Below are positions 23,234 through 35,164 of a stretch of DNA of 64,000 bases, one piece after another. A program made the position numbers and the translations under genes. Each line of letters opens with the position of its first letter. Position 1 is the stretch's first letter. The DNA lies in NCBI GenBank assembly GCA_951213105.1, contig OX578149.1:5133818-5197817 (forward strand), given 5' to 3'. The DNA comes from Amaurobius ferox (taxonomy: Eukaryota; Arthropoda; Arachnida; Araneae; Amaurobiidae). The notes below the pieces were generated by a model. That model worked only from the letters and a program-made list of their open reading frames with translations. It was not told where the DNA came from and searched no databases.

Positions 23234-24000
23234 TTTCCTTTCCCTACAATACATAGTAATGTATAGGGAAGGTATTGGAATTGTGTCGAACATCGCAACT
23301 CGAGATTTCAATGAATCCACACATTTTGGGGGCTTTAAGAATACGAAAAAACTACATTTAGCGTGACGTCTGATGTGTGCCTGAGTGTGTGTGTGTGCTC
23401 GCCTGTATGTCTGATAATTCGCCTGCATTCATTCTAACTGAAAACCTAATGGACCCAATTTCCTAAAATGTTATAGCTAATTCACTTATGGCTGACCCTG
23501 GTACTGATTAGATATTGGTACAATTCGGAAAAAAAACAAGCTACTTCTTTTGCAAAATGGCTCGCGAAAATCACCAGACTCTACAATAAAAGCATATGCT
23601 CAAATATATGCTCAAATATATACTGACTCATATGCTCAATACATGTATACGCTCAAATATATGCATTATGCATATGCTCAAACATATTCATTAAATGCTT
23701 GTTTTATACGTCACTTTTGACAATGAAAATAATAAGACCCGCCCCATTCCTCTAGAACTAGCCGTTCTCGAGATATTTGAGGTTTTTCGCATTTTTAGTA
23801 CGCTGCCTTTAAAAATACGTCCAGTTACCCAATGTAAACAAAAGTTGAATGAAAAGTGCCCATTTGGCGTCATTTCAGATAATGATGTTTGTTATTTTGT
23901 GCCATTTAACACCATTTAATGAATCATTAAGGAAATAAAGAGGAAAACAATTTGAGTCTGCAAGGAAAGTCATGGGTTGCTCACAACCGATATTTTTTAA
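23234..24000 (+). mobile_element. Family B element, copy 3
   Basis: Head 'tttcctttccctacaataca' plus 'atgtatagggaagg', TG tract near 23385-23400, core 'aacctaatggacccaatttc' and 'cgttctcgagatatttga', tail 'gtctgcaaggaaagtcatgg' with 'gttgctcacaaccgat'. A short tandem of 'tatgctcaaatata' at 23594-23690 is an internal expansion. Open frames on both strands are artefacts. Confidence 0.7.
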
Positions 24001-24695
24001 CATTTCCTCGGATATACTTACTCTCTATTCGGAATAATAGATTCTAATTTAATTCACAAAATGATTCGCAGTTTCTGTTCTGAATGCATCGTAAAGCCAT
24101 TTCAAAATCGTAAAGACCAAAGACGCCCCTTACTGTCGCCAGGGAAATGGACCGCCCTTGTTGTACACATAATACGGCAGTCCATTCCAATTGGAATTCT
24201 GTTTGGTTTCAGAAAGCAAAAATGAAATGAAACCTCATTTAAAATGTGTACTTCTTTCTTTTTCGACATTCTTGTTTGCCGCAACGTTAAAGGGACCCAA
24301 CATTTCTTAAACCATAGAAATCTCCCAAGAATGATTTATTTTAGCGCTCTCAAAGGTTTTATTCTTTTGATTGCCTATAAAACCACCCTGTCAATTATTC
24401 AGAGAAGTGTGTGAATTGTGCTGAATTTTTTTTTTCGATGTTTGTGGCACTTGGAAAAACCACGACTGCGAGTTTTCTCATTGGCTCCTGGATTGAATTA
24501 GTGGAGTTGAATAGAACCGATAAGTATCCTCTACCATAATCAGTACCTTTTAGTAAGACAAATAAGTAAAATACAGTGTCTGTACTAATATACATAAAAG
24601 AATCGAATGTGACAACCCATGACTTGCCCTACACACAAATTTATTTTTTCTTTATTTCTTTTTCCGTTATACATATGTATTATTTTGAGTTTAAT

Positions 24696-24727
24696 CACAG
24701 CCGGTCTACACACAGGCCGTGGCGCCA
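24696..24727 (+). repeat. P element left terminal inverted repeat
   Basis: Begins 'cacagccggtctacacacag' and ends 'gtggcgcca'. Pairs with 26796-26827 over 32 bp with two differences. Just inside, a 'gtgacgt..gtaaaagggga' block has a rough inverted partner near the right end ('gatgacgttagaaaggga' read inward), a possible subterminal binding-site pair. Confidence 0.92.
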
Positions 24728-24986
24728 CTGAGGAGAAATTGTCGTGACGTCACGGTAAAAGGGGAGCATTCGGAAAGAAGAGAACAAAAATCCAAGCGCG
24801 ATCAGCGTCCCTCGTGGAGTGGTTGGTGATTGCAAAATGTTTTTGAGGTTTTCGGAATGTTCCATTAGTTTTATAGCATCATGTTTTGTGCATAATAAGT
24901 TGTTCTTATGTTTTATTATCATTTAACTAACGTTCATGGGTGCTTTAGAACCATTTTTTAAATAGTTTATATCTGCGTAATTATCA

Positions 24987-26368
24987 ATGCCTCGCATGTG
25001 TTCCGTTCCCGGTTGCCGGTCGAACTATACGGCAATTTCTAAAAGTATAATGACTTTTCAACAAGAGCAGCAAAACAACAGCCTGCCAACATTAGAAGAT
25101 ATCAAGGTTTATTTTTGTACTATTCAAGGAGAAAATTGGACCCATCTTTCAATCGATGACAAGCTGTATCTTTTAAAGTTCGCATTAATGCATCATCTGT
25201 GCCATGTGTTATTGCGAGTATCAGCATATGCCAAGAAAAAACGTTCAATGTGTTTTTTGAAAATCTCCAGTGCAGTGAGAAGCAGCTACAAAAATGTGGA
25301 ATACAATTTGGCCTAATTACAAATAAACGTGATCTGGATTTATTAATAAGTGCATGTGAAACTGTGCATTCTACTCCATCACAACTTAATTATATCGAAG
25401 TCGCAGTGAAGCTGTTGAAGAAACAGAAGCAGGTATGTTTAGAAATTTGCACCGCCAAATTAGACTTTTTAATTGAGCAAGTAAAACTGCTAGAAAAACC
25501 AAAAAATCAGCTTCGATTTTCACAAGAACTATTTATTCTATGCTTTAAAATATACTTATCTAGTTCTTCGTGCTATAAGGCATTTAGAAATTCAAAGGTG
25601 TTGACATTGCCTTATGTGAGAACATTAAGTAGAATTTCAAAAAAGTTAAATGTGGATTCAGATTTTTTTAATCCGTGTAATAGTTATTTAAAACGTAGGG
25701 TACAATGTTTAAACGAAGACCAAAAATTTGTCTCTCTCTTAATTGATGAGATTTATGTTGATCCTAGGTATACGTTTAAATGTGGTAAAGTTACCGGTGA
25801 TTGTTTTGATAGTAATGAAAAAGCAAAAACTGCCCAAGTGTTTTTGATTACATCTATGTTTTCGAATTATAAAGACGTAATAGCAGTTGCCCCAGTTTCT
25901 ACATTTACGGGACAAAAGCTCTATAATTTGGCATCTATGTTAATTTGCAAGTTACAAGAACTTGACCTTAATGTATTGTATGTTATTAAAGATAACAATA
26001 ATATTAATAGAAGCATGTTTGCTTTTTTTAAGAAACACGATAAATTTAATGATGCTGTATATAATCCAAGTAATCCTGATATACCTCTGTATTTGATGTA
26101 TAATCTTGTTCATTTATTAAAATTTATAAGAAATAATTGGTTAAATGTAAAAGACACTAAATTGCAGTACCCTCATTTCAAAAATAATGAAAACCTTAAA
26201 GAGGCAAATTTTTCTGATTTACGGAATTTATACAACTTTGAAAAAGATAAACTCCTTAAATTTTCTCACGTGTTAACATTAAAATCATTATATTCATCTA
26301 ACATTGCGAGGCAAAAAGTATCCCTTGCATTAAAAGTATTCAATATTCAAAACTCTAATATTTATTAG
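24987..26368 (+). pseudogene. THAP9/P-element-like transposase, frameshifted and truncated
   Basis: The first segment (ATG 24987, open to 25316) begins MPRMCSVPGCRSNY, the start of a THAP zinc finger (C5-x4-C10). The rest of the finger (W, C-x2-H, AVPTIF-like end) is missing, so DNA binding is probably lost. Around 25197-25202 the protein continues in another frame (25199-26368, 389 codons, opening GTG CCA), consistent with a 2-bp TG gain. That part carries a coiled, Lys/Leu-rich stretch (about 65-105), then the P-type RNase H-like core: LLIDEIYV (D183), VIKDNNNINR (D265) and YNLVHLLKFIRNN (about 301-313), where the usual Asp before xxH is Asn. It stops soon after the ALKVFN motif, so the last catalytic acid and the C-terminal domain are absent. 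AATAAA follows at 26429. Non-functional as it stands. Family call is from motifs. Confidence 0.88.
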
Positions 26369-26428
26369 AAATCAATTGAAGGGATTTTTCTCATCAGCAA
26401 TGTGAAAATATTTCAAATTATATGTAAA

Positions 26429-26434
26429 AATAAA
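26429..26434 (+). terminator. Polyadenylation signal of the P transposase
   Basis: AATAAA about 60 bp after the stop codon at 26366-26368 and inside the transposon. Position is right for the transposase transcript; no expression evidence. Confidence 0.45.
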
Positions 26435-26795
26435 ATTGTCACACAATATTTTTTGCTATTATACATATGGTTGTAGAAATTTTGTTTACAGTAGTAGAAA
26501 AAAAATGAAAGCTACTTAATATTCATTAACACTGAGTTTGTAACTGTAAAAGGATCTACATTATATATAATTTTGTAATCATTTAGACAGAGTAATTCTT
26601 GCTTTGTGGGAGCTCCAGTAAAAAAATATACCCCCTCCCCCATCTAAGTTTAGATAATCTTTATGAAATTAACTGTGCTAAAATTAGGCATAGAAATGAG
26701 TAAAAGTGTAATTATTTTGAAATATTTTTTAACTCTCAATTTGCAAATTTTCCCGAGTTGGCGAGAGTTCCCTTTCTAACGTCATCTCATGATTC

Positions 26796-26827
26796 TGGCG
26801 CCACGGCCTGAGTGTAGACCGGCTCTG
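26796..26827 (-). repeat. P element right terminal inverted repeat
   Basis: Plus-strand 'tggcgccacggcctgagtgt' then 'agaccggctctg', complementary to the left end. Followed directly by the target duplication 'gtttaatc'. Confidence 0.92.
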
Positions 26828-27639
26828 GTTTAATCCTACAAGCCAACAACAACAAAAAAATTGCAGTGTCGTTTTAAATTAATTCCCTTTCACATTTGAC
26901 TCATATCAAAAGGTTGCTAAGTTGCCAAAGTAAAAAAAAAAATCTATCTCAAGACGAGTTTATTATAACGAAATGAGAATGATGTAAAAACGGTTTTGGA
27001 ACTGCATATGGTGCCCAAACATACACACAGAGAGAGAAAAATATCGCACGAAAACGAGTTTTTTTAGGAGAGTCTGTAACAGGGGTAATATTTCATATTA
27101 GGATGCTAAGGTACCCAGAAAGTTGAACTCCAAGTCGAGTCCAGTGCAATAAAGAGTTAGCTCCTGCTAACAAGACAATCGATCTGCTAACTTCAAAAAG
27201 TAATGTTAAATTCTATTTTATTCATGATAGGACCCTAAAAAATTCCCACGCATATCGAAAGGTCGCGTGTGCCTTTAGACCTCAAGCAGTGATGCTCAAT
27301 GTATCTCCGACCTGTGATTATCAACTTTTGAAAAAGTATCCTTTTTGCATACGTCACGTGAAACCGGTAGCAACCTGTAGCAGCAGACACGCCCACAGTC
27401 ATGACAAACAGAGGGGAGAGGGAGAATTGTAACTGTTATAAACTCACTTAAAAATTCATAGAAAATACAGACATAGAGTAATTTAAAGAAAAAGAATTCA
27501 AAAATATGTATATTTCTTGCCAAAAATTCCAATTGCATAGATCTTCAGTTAACCAATGTCAAAAAGGAAAATGAAATTATATAAATGACGCATATTTCGA
27601 TGGATTTTTAACATTTTAAATGCAAAACTGCCTACGAAT

Positions 27640-28060
27640 TCGGTTCGAACTACGAATCGAAAATATCGAAGAACTTTTGATATTTTCGGTTGCGTGAAGG
27701 TCGAAACACTGTCATATTATCTTGGATCACTATGGAACCGATTTGCATGAAAATCGCTCAAATTGGCGCTTTAACATGGCTGAAAAATAAGTCAAAGTTT
27801 AAAAAAATCGCTTCTAGGTGCTTCAAGTTCTCATCCGTACTATCCTTGTATAGAATTTCTTAGCGTGGGCCGCTTTGATTTTTAACTACGCGACGAAGAG
27901 AATAACAGGCAGGCAACCGGATGAGTCTTTAATTATGTTAAACGATGGATGACGAAACAAATACAACTCATTCCACGACTCCGTAATGAATCATGAATCG
28001 TTCTCGAGATATTTCGGAATTTTGCAATTTTTGTATCTAAAAATCCCAAATTGAATATAA
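27640..28060 (+). mobile_element. Eroded Helitron-like element
   Basis: Contains a 10-bp-arm hairpin 'cgaaaatatc'/'gatattttcg' (27658-27688), the core-like 'ggaaccgatttgcatgaaaa' near 27733 and 'gttctcgagatatttcgg' near 28001. The order (hairpin, core, ctcgagata) matches the other families, but the microsatellite is gone. Confidence 0.4.
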
Positions 28061-28289
28061 TTTTAAATAAATATTCATTTTGCGAGTCCAGAAAGATAAA
28101 CATTAATGATAGACTACTTACTAAAGATATCGTTGATTTTCTTTATATAATTATTTATTTCAACAAATATATATCTTTCACTAATACCTTCAATTAATAA
28201 TATTACAATTTGTATTAATTTTCAATTTAACTGAGCAGTGCGTGGGATGACAAAATGCAATTTATAATAAAATGATTCTCAATAAACGC

Positions 28290-28650
28290 GAATTCTCTTT
28301 GAGAGCAAAAGGAGTACCTATTGTGGACTTAATGTAGGAACCATTGCTATAACCACCACGGTCAGGACCATCTTTGGGGCTTGCCTTCGTCTTGATTTTT
28401 ATATCGACTTTTATTAAGACTTCTCCTTACGCTCACCATCTACTTTTTACTCACGGTTAATCACACGGTTCACCCACTTCTCATCGAATCATTTATAATT
28501 TTTTTCTCATTTCTTGTACGGAAACGACTTGCTCTGCTAGCTTCGCTTTCATTTCTCCTCCTTGTGCTCATTGGTTGACGAGAACTTCTGTGAGGAAGTT
28601 GTTACTGGCCAGCGATACCCGCAACTACCAGAGGTCCAAAGGACCCCTGT
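28290..28650. other. GC-richer unclassified segment, LTR-like at best
   Basis: On the minus strand it has a CCAAT-like 'caaccaatgagcac', a TATA-like 'gatataaaaat' about 150 bp later, and GC-richer sequence at both ends. This could be promoter-like U3/R DNA of an old LTR or ordinary host DNA. No partner LTR, target duplication or coding part was found. Confidence 0.2.
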
Positions 28651-29289
28651 GACCTTACTATGTGCGTGGGAATTCTTTGCGACATAAATTTATTTGAACA
28701 CACAGATTTATTTGAGCTAAATGTCAACCACTGGCGACCGTCTGGCTGCGCTCATTGTTTGACGCTTTTAAAGTTTATTACCATCTTCTGGTACGTGTTG
28801 TTCGAGGTCGTACATGCCTTGAAGGCTGCAATCATTCACAATGCAAAAACAAGGCGAACTTTCGCTACCACACTTCCGTTCGATGAAATATAAATGAACG
28901 TACTATTACAGAATATAGTAAGTATATACGAGTCTGTAGAGAAAATCCCGCGGAGCCACATTGGATTATTTTCTCTTCCTAAAAAGTGCACGCTCAACTA
29001 CGTTTGAAGGACAATATTTATATCGCCAGATAAAACATCTCACATTTATGCGTGCCGTTCTTTTGAATCGGTGGGAACGATCTTTTGTAGCGAGCCCAAA
29101 TCCTCGCCATCATTCAAAATATACCCTCCATTTATCGGGCGCTTTTCCAAGATTCAAAATCTATCGAATCTCCAGGCACTCGTATTCATCTCTAGCATTC
29201 TGCAAACATGTGTTTGCGCCCATAACTTTTTCCTCAAGTCGCTGCTGCCATAAATCTTCGAAATGGCGAGCGTTAAGTATATGAAACGA

Positions 29290-29405
29290 TAAGAATAAGA
29301 GGGCGCTTTCGGCGGCGTTTGGGCTGTCGTGGGTCGCGTTAGTTAAGGGGCCGCATCACCGGATTTTCTCGGGTCGACGAGATCGGAATCGGATGCGCTT
29401 AATCA
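29290..29405. other. CpG- and GC-rich island
   Basis: 'ggcggcgtttgggctgtcgt' to 'ctcgggtcgacgagatcgga' is markedly richer in G, C and CpG than the kilobases around it. No ORF, RNA family or repeat copy in the window explains it. It may be a promoter remnant or a fragment of a transferred or duplicated sequence. Confidence 0.35.
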
Positions 29406-29624
29406 CTCAGAAAATATCACGGGTCACTTTCCTTTACTTTGTACTAAAATAGAGTTATTCCTGAAAACGGAACATTCTAGTTAGTTACATAGTTTTGCAT
29501 AATGTAAATTAAAAACTTCTTAAATTAAAAACTTGCGACGCTCGTCCGTAGCTTAAGAAAATATGTCCCACCCGCCGCGTGTTTCGATTTTCCCATACAG
29601 AACAGTGCCTGTCTCATGTAGTTT

Positions 29625-30608
29625 TTAACACTTTCTAACATAGTTGAAAAGTATTTATGACTTTGTTCTGTCTGTCTGTCCGTTCGCACGATTACTGCCG
29701 TAAAAATGACTTTATCAAAATGAAATTTTAGTATGTTGTTAGTTGTTAAGATGGTCTGTGGAACATATTGGGAATGTAAAGGAAGAATATTACCCAATTA
29801 GTTTCGGACGGAACCCGTGGTTGAAAAAGTGAAATACATTAAACCCTATATGAGACCTCATTTTTCAAACATTTTTCAAGTAAAGTTAAAATTCACAAAT
29901 TGTTTCGAAAATTTTAGAAAATATTGAAATGATCCCGTAAAATATATAAAAAAATTTCAGCAAAGTAGCTTCGGTAGTTTTTTTTAAGTAAAATGTTCAA
30001 ATTTTAAATTATAATGACACCCATATAATACTAACTCACTTGACTCACATCAAAATAAAATCGGACACTTCCATCTTTTCCTCCAAAGTATAAATCGTGA
30101 TTTTTAAAGTTCTTTCAAACTTATATGAAGTGTTGCATCCGTCCTAAAACTGTTTTATTTTTGCGTATTTTCTGTGCATGTATATTCTGCACCAACGCAA
30201 TTACAATATTGAGTTTAAATGATCATCCAACTTTGATTATTTCTGCAACGAAGCCTCATTCCAATGGATGCAGAATATAGACAAGCGATTGTAAGATGAG
30301 TTGCAAAAGAATTTTTTTTCACGCAAAATCATTTAACCCTGGAGTCTGAAATAAAAGTGTATGAATGAAATATTCACTGCTTTTACACAGAGCGACAGAT
30401 GATTTATATTTCGATGACGTCATTTTAATAAAGTTCATTTTTTTAAGAAGTTTTAAGTTTTCAAATATAATAAATGATTGTAGTACTGTTATTATTTAAA
30501 ATGTGCCATTGCTGAATGTATCGCATTTTATTGATGTTGAAATAGAATTGCATTTGAGTTGGAAAGTGTTTCATAATCAGTGATTTATGCATGATTGATC
30601 TTCTTTGT
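29625..30608 (+). mobile_element. Family A element, copy 4
   Basis: Head 'ttaacactttctaacatagt', (TCTG)n shortened to 'ctgtctgtctgtccg' at 29668-29682, core 'attactgccgtaaaaatgac', tail 'tgcatgattgatcttctttg'. One copy of the terminal repeat unit. A short 'gttgttagttgttaag' slippage lies at about 29737. Confidence 0.75.
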
Positions 30609-30609
30609 T

Positions 30610-31320
30610 TAAATCTTTTTCCCGTTTCATGAGCCTCACATAAATGCTAAAAGAGGACGATTTGTACCGTTTAAAAAATAACAAATTATAAATATATGTA
30701 TTTTCAGAAGCTTTCATACTGTGTATTTGAGGATTATGCGAAATCATCACGCCCATTATCATGTGAATAAATTCCACGAAATAAATTCCAAACTCGCACA
30801 TCAAATGAAAGGACTACGATCTCTGCAATGTGAGGCGAGAACTCAAACCAAAATTTCCAGCCTTCGAATGTTGGGTTCAATTTCTTTAGAGCACTCTGTC
30901 ATTTGGTGCAGATTGAGTCATTTTGAACAGTTTGACAGGGATCCACAGTTTAAAATAAGCTCCAAACCACGATGAACATCGATACATCGTTACTCAGAGC
31001 TTGCCTTCTGCGCACGATATTTGAACTCTGAAGGACAGAGTTTTAAATGTTCAACCTAAGTAGGCCGGGACTGTGAATAAGACTATAGGCCGGGGTATTA
31101 CTGAGTAGCTAGTTGTGGACTGGACTCAATATATATGTACGAAATTTTTAAACGTGCAGCTAGTGTTTTAAATTATTTGAATTGACCTCATTTTTTATAT
31201 CAATCTCAAATGTTTTCAAAGTACTTTTTCTTTGTATGTTTTCTTTGTGTTGTTTTCTGTTTGTATTGTATTTCTATGTATATTGTCCCTGTATGTTTGT
31301 GTATTGTTATGTCTGTGTTT
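30610..31320. other. Unassigned sequence
   Basis: No repeat or gene assigned. The open frame at 30721-30975 (84 codons) has no recognisable motif and no splice context that favours it. Confidence 0.3.
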
Positions 31321-31324
31321 TTCC

Positions 31325-31392
31325 GACCGTTCCCTGTAATTGCTCCATACCTTTTAGGTGAGCTGGACGACCTGGGTTAATAAATAAATAAA
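31325..31392 (+). mobile_element. SINE 3' fragment with (AATA)n tail
   Basis: 'gtgagctggacgacctgggt' followed by 'taataaataaataaaa' corresponds to the SINE 3' end ('gtaggctggacgatctgggt' at 31648) but with an AATA rather than a CAA tail. It lies directly before the next SINE. Confidence 0.5.
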
Positions 31393-31405
31393 AAAACGTG
31401 CAGGT

Positions 31406-31677
31406 AGGGGTGGTACAGCCAGTGATTATCGCGCGGGGATTGCACCCGGACGACCCGAGTTTGATTCCCGGATTTGTCAAAATTTTCCCCGTGTTCAAGC
31501 GGAGTACGGGCACATTAAATACGTGGATTCGTAAGTCCTTCCAAGTGGTGGGTGTTAGGGGAAGGAGGGTACGATCCCTATGAATGCCGCCCTCCCTGGG
31601 TTCCGGTCTAAATGGTGAGGCACTTCCAGGCTGAGAAAACTTTTGGGTAGGCTGGACGATCTGGGTCGAAGAAGAAG
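31406..31677 (+). mobile_element. tRNA-derived SINE, diverged copy
   Basis: A-box region 'gtacagccagtgattatcgc', B box 'gagtttgattcccgg', body with 'gagtacgggcacattaaata' and a (GAA)n tail. Imperfect flanking duplication 'cgtgcaggtag' / 'tgtgcagatag'. The open frames on both strands are by-products. Confidence 0.75.
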
Positions 31678-31899
31678 TGTGCAGATAGAACAAAACACCT
31701 TAAGTTCATTTCTTTTTATCCAGACGCTATTTTCATTCATGATTTTTTCATCCAGGGAAAACACAATTCCATACGATATGGATGTTGTGACATCTCTTGC
31801 GACCTTGGGGGGGGGGGGGAGAAAGAAAACATTTTTTTCTCTTTCACCTCCTGTTATAAAACTCTTCAACCTGACAGCCAAGTGATGACTGTTTTATTT

Positions 31900-32800
31900 C
31901 AGCATCCATTGTCTTTACCGTTTCTCGCGTCGAAATCGTTTTGTGTTTGGTAAAAGGAGATATTTTCGATGCATGAGTTTTGTTCTTGCTTCTGAAAAGA
32001 GCATTGGCCCCTCCGGTGTAAACAGAAGCATAAAGAAAGTATAGCAACGGCGTCGTAAACTGAATTTCGAGACCTCCGGGCACTCGAAAAGACTATTGGA
32101 ACGTTTTCGAGGTGATATATGGACAAGCCTATAGGACCGCGGACTTTATACTCTATACGAAGAGAAAATAGGATAAGCATTTTTGTTTTTTCTATATATT
32201 TAGTATTAAGCTGCCGATCAAAAGTATTTCAGAGGGATTTGCACGCCTGTATTGGCCCTGAACTCGAATTGGGCGTTTTTGAAGTGACGTCTGTATGTGT
32301 GGATGCGATACCTCACGAACGAATGGATGATCTCAGTCAGTGAGTACTGTGGCTGGATTGATTACAAACGCTGACGAATATTCGCAATTCCCCCCTCCCA
32401 AATGTTTAAATAATCATTTTAATACATCCTAAAAGTTCAGGACATTTCATTTTGTAACGTAAACAATCATTTTTTATACATCATTCTTTAAGGGAAAATG
32501 AATGACCCGCATTGCAGAACACTGACACGATTCGCTTTCGATATTTTATATTTTTTTAATAAATTTATCAAAGAAATGACATCCGATTGTATTAAGGATC
32601 GTTTAAAAAGTTGGTTTTTCAAATGTTATGGGATACATTCATTAATGTCTTTCTATTGGATTTAACACGTGCCATTCGAGAGGAAAAGTAGAAGTTAGCA
32701 TTTCGACGCCAACTCATTCGCTCGATTTTACTTATTGGACTCGATACGAATCAAATGGTACTTTTATTTGAATTCGAATTGTATACAAGTGAAAAATATT
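31900..32800. other. Unassigned sequence
   Basis: No repeat family assigned. The several overlapping open frames at 31844-32343 run on both strands and have no recognisable domain. A weak D-like piece ('cttttgaagtgacgtctgta') lies at about 32275. Confidence 0.25.
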
Positions 32801-32807
32801 TTTACTT

Positions 32808-32960
32808 TCTCATATTATAGAATATAATCTAGAAAAAATGTTATTTCCGCAAAAAATATTGGACTTCGAGATTTGGATGCCAATCTATGTTTTTGGACCT
32901 CCTGAATGCGTTTTGAACATTTTTGGAGTGATGTCCGGCTGTTTGATTGTCGTCTCAAAA
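32808..32960 (+). mobile_element. Family D head fragment
   Basis: Head 'tttactttctcatattatag' followed by 'attggacttcgagatttgga' and 'tttggagtgatgtccggctg', equivalent on this strand to the head side of the D copies at 5500-5637 and 35400-35520. It stops at the microsatellite position. Confidence 0.55.
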
Positions 32961-33059
32961 TAAGGAAACTTTAATCAACCGGAGTGTTACTCATTTGAAT
33001 GAACCTGTCATTTTTTTTCTTTATTTGCAAAATTTTGCTAAAATTTTTTTTAAAAATCT

Positions 33060-33637
33060 GTATTGTTGATCCAAATGATCACAATTATAGCATATTACCC
33101 TTCATTTTAAAGGACTTGAAAATTTTAATACACCAAATTCGACAACATACCCCCTCATAGGGATGACTTCCCCGTTCCCCGAGGGGGGGGGGGGAAACTG
33201 ATGACATCACGAACAGAAAAATTGCGTCGAAGCCACTTTTACTACAACGATTTAAGCTAATTTGTTTTGCGATCATTCATAAATAACCCATTTTGTGCAT
33301 AATTATATCAAGTTCTGACTTATGCTTCCATGTTAAGAAAATATAAAATTTTGAAAAAATAAGAAGTTTTCGCTCGAATTTCAAAAACATGTATCGAGTT
33401 CTAAACTTTTTGTTAACAAAACTGAATATAAAATTTCGTGAAAGTCCATTAATATCTGTGGCAGCTAGGGTGTGCACAAGAAATCGACCCCAGGCAGGCT
33501 GCCGATCCTGAGTCTATAAATAGTCAAAACGTGTCAGAGAGGTGCGAAAACATATATTGGCATTCAAATTTCGACATCTGAAATTTTTGTGAAATCAATA
33601 CTTTCTCTATGTTATATACTATTTTATGAAACAGTAA
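33060..33637 (-). mobile_element. Family D element, copy 3
   Basis: Body 'attacccttcattttaaagg' and 'atgacatcacgaacag', then 'cacaagaaatcgacc', 'caaaacgtgtcagagaggt' and the head 'actttctctatgttatatac' with 'tatgaaacagtaaa'. It contains a G run at 33184-33193. Parallel in order to 5040-5637 and 60700-61205. Confidence 0.6.
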
Positions 33638-34451
33638 AAATAATCAGAAATGCATGTTGTGTCAAATGAGAGCAGATGGGTCGTTACGAACACTAGCGAT
33701 CCCTGGATCTACTTCTCAAAGAATAATCTACTTTCAGGCTTTTTATCTTCTAAGGCCATGCTTTACTCACAGTGAATGAAAACATTGCTTCTTACTGTAA
33801 AGAATTTAACAAGAAAGCCTTTTTCCACCCATGGCTACAGCTTTTAAATTTTATTAGATTAGATTATTTTATTTTATTTTTTATTTATTTTTAGCTTCAA
33901 GCATAACCGAATTACTTTAACCAAAAGTTTAAACAAGATTGCGATAAATTATGGACTACAAGATGCAGAGCTCTTCACCAAGACTAGAAAATGAACACGG
34001 GTTAGCCGTGCACATCACAGAACGATCCCGCTATGTGGAGAATGTCTGTGTTTGCGATGTTAGGTTAACTCCTTTCTCGTAATAGTTTCCCTAATGAAAA
34101 TGGCTGAATTTTCTAAACTTTTGTAGTGAAGAAATCTCAAGAAAATTTTTTATAATGCGCATAGATCAAATGGTAAAAGCGCGAACGAGTGGTTCTTGAA
34201 GGTCGCTGAAAGTCCTCTATGAGAAGAATATTTGCTTTTGCGCATTTACGAAATTTTTTGTTACTGTTTTTATGGGTTTGGAAGGTACTAACATAAAATA
34301 AATTTTGTTAGGAAACTTTGCACTAAAAGAACCTTGAAGAAAATTTATACAGGCTTGATACCACTCAAATTACCTCTCCCCCCCCCCCCATGTTCATGGA
34401 ATCAATCCAAAACAATTCAACTCTAAACTTGTCTTATATTATACAATTCTT

Positions 34452-34756
34452 TTTCTTCTTCTTCGACACAGACAGTCGGACCTACCCCAAAGTGTAAGTT
34501 ATCTGTTTGGACTGCCGGAAAGTCCCACTCAATTTGGAGCAGAAACAAGAAAAGGCGGTATTCACAGGGACTGTACCCTCCTTCCCCTACCACCCACCTC
34601 TCATAAGGATTTGTGCATACATCTATTCAATATGTACGTACTCTGAGTGAATGCGGGGACAGTTTGGGAAAAGACGGGGGACAGTTTGGACGAGAATCCA
34701 GTTCGGGTCGCCCGAGTGCAATCCCCGTGAGCTAACCACTGGGCTGTCCCACCCGC
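34452..34756 (-). mobile_element. tRNA-derived SINE, diverged
   Basis: Minus strand: A-box region 'acagcccagtggttagctca', then 'attgcactcgggcgacccga', body, and a (GAA)n-type tail seen as 'tttttcttcttcttc'. The B box is degraded and a small internal duplication ('ggacagtttggg..gggacagtttgga') lies next to it. Confidence 0.75.
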
Positions 34757-35164
34757 ATCTACTTACTTGAACTTCTACTTCAGTTCATTTCTTCTTTAAT
34801 TATTATTCTATTTTAAGACTGTTAAGATCTAGATGAAATACAAACGAAAAAAGTTTCTAGACTCGAAAGAAAACGCGTTTATGTGTTGTGGCGGTCAATA
34901 TTCAAACAACATTTCTTTGTTTCTATAAAAATGAATCTTTTCCGATATAAAATTTATTCAACCATAAAGCAAAATGGGTTGAATATTTCATTTCTGCATA
35001 AATTTGTTTTCAGCGCTTCAGCATTTTTGTTTCCGTTTTCTGCTCCGAAATCGTTTTATATTTGATAAAAGCAGCCGTCTTCGCTCAAGACGAATTTTGC
35101 TTACAAAAGGTATATTTGTCCCGCGGCGTGGACAGTCGGAGATATGCAGTAACGGAACATCTTT

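Larger units (their letters stand above)
24697..26827 (+). mobile_element. P-type DNA transposon with both ends, internally damaged
   Basis: Terminal inverted repeats of 32 bp with two mismatches bound a segment of about 2.13 kb. The left end (from 24696/24697) reads '(c)acagccggtctacacacag', and the right end read inward is 'cagagccggtctacactcag'; both continue 'gccgtggcgcca'. The target duplication 'gtttaatc' is perfect over 8 bp (24689-24696 and 26828-26835), with a one-base uncertainty because the C could belong to either side. An 8-bp duplication is the P-superfamily norm. The interior holds a THAP/P-transposase remnant. It is shorter than typical autonomous P elements (near 3 kb). Confidence 0.93.

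Noticed and set aside
31643..32343. Cluster of frames on both strands around a poly-G run
   Set aside because: Frames overlap each other on opposite strands and include SINE sequence and homopolymers; no domain.
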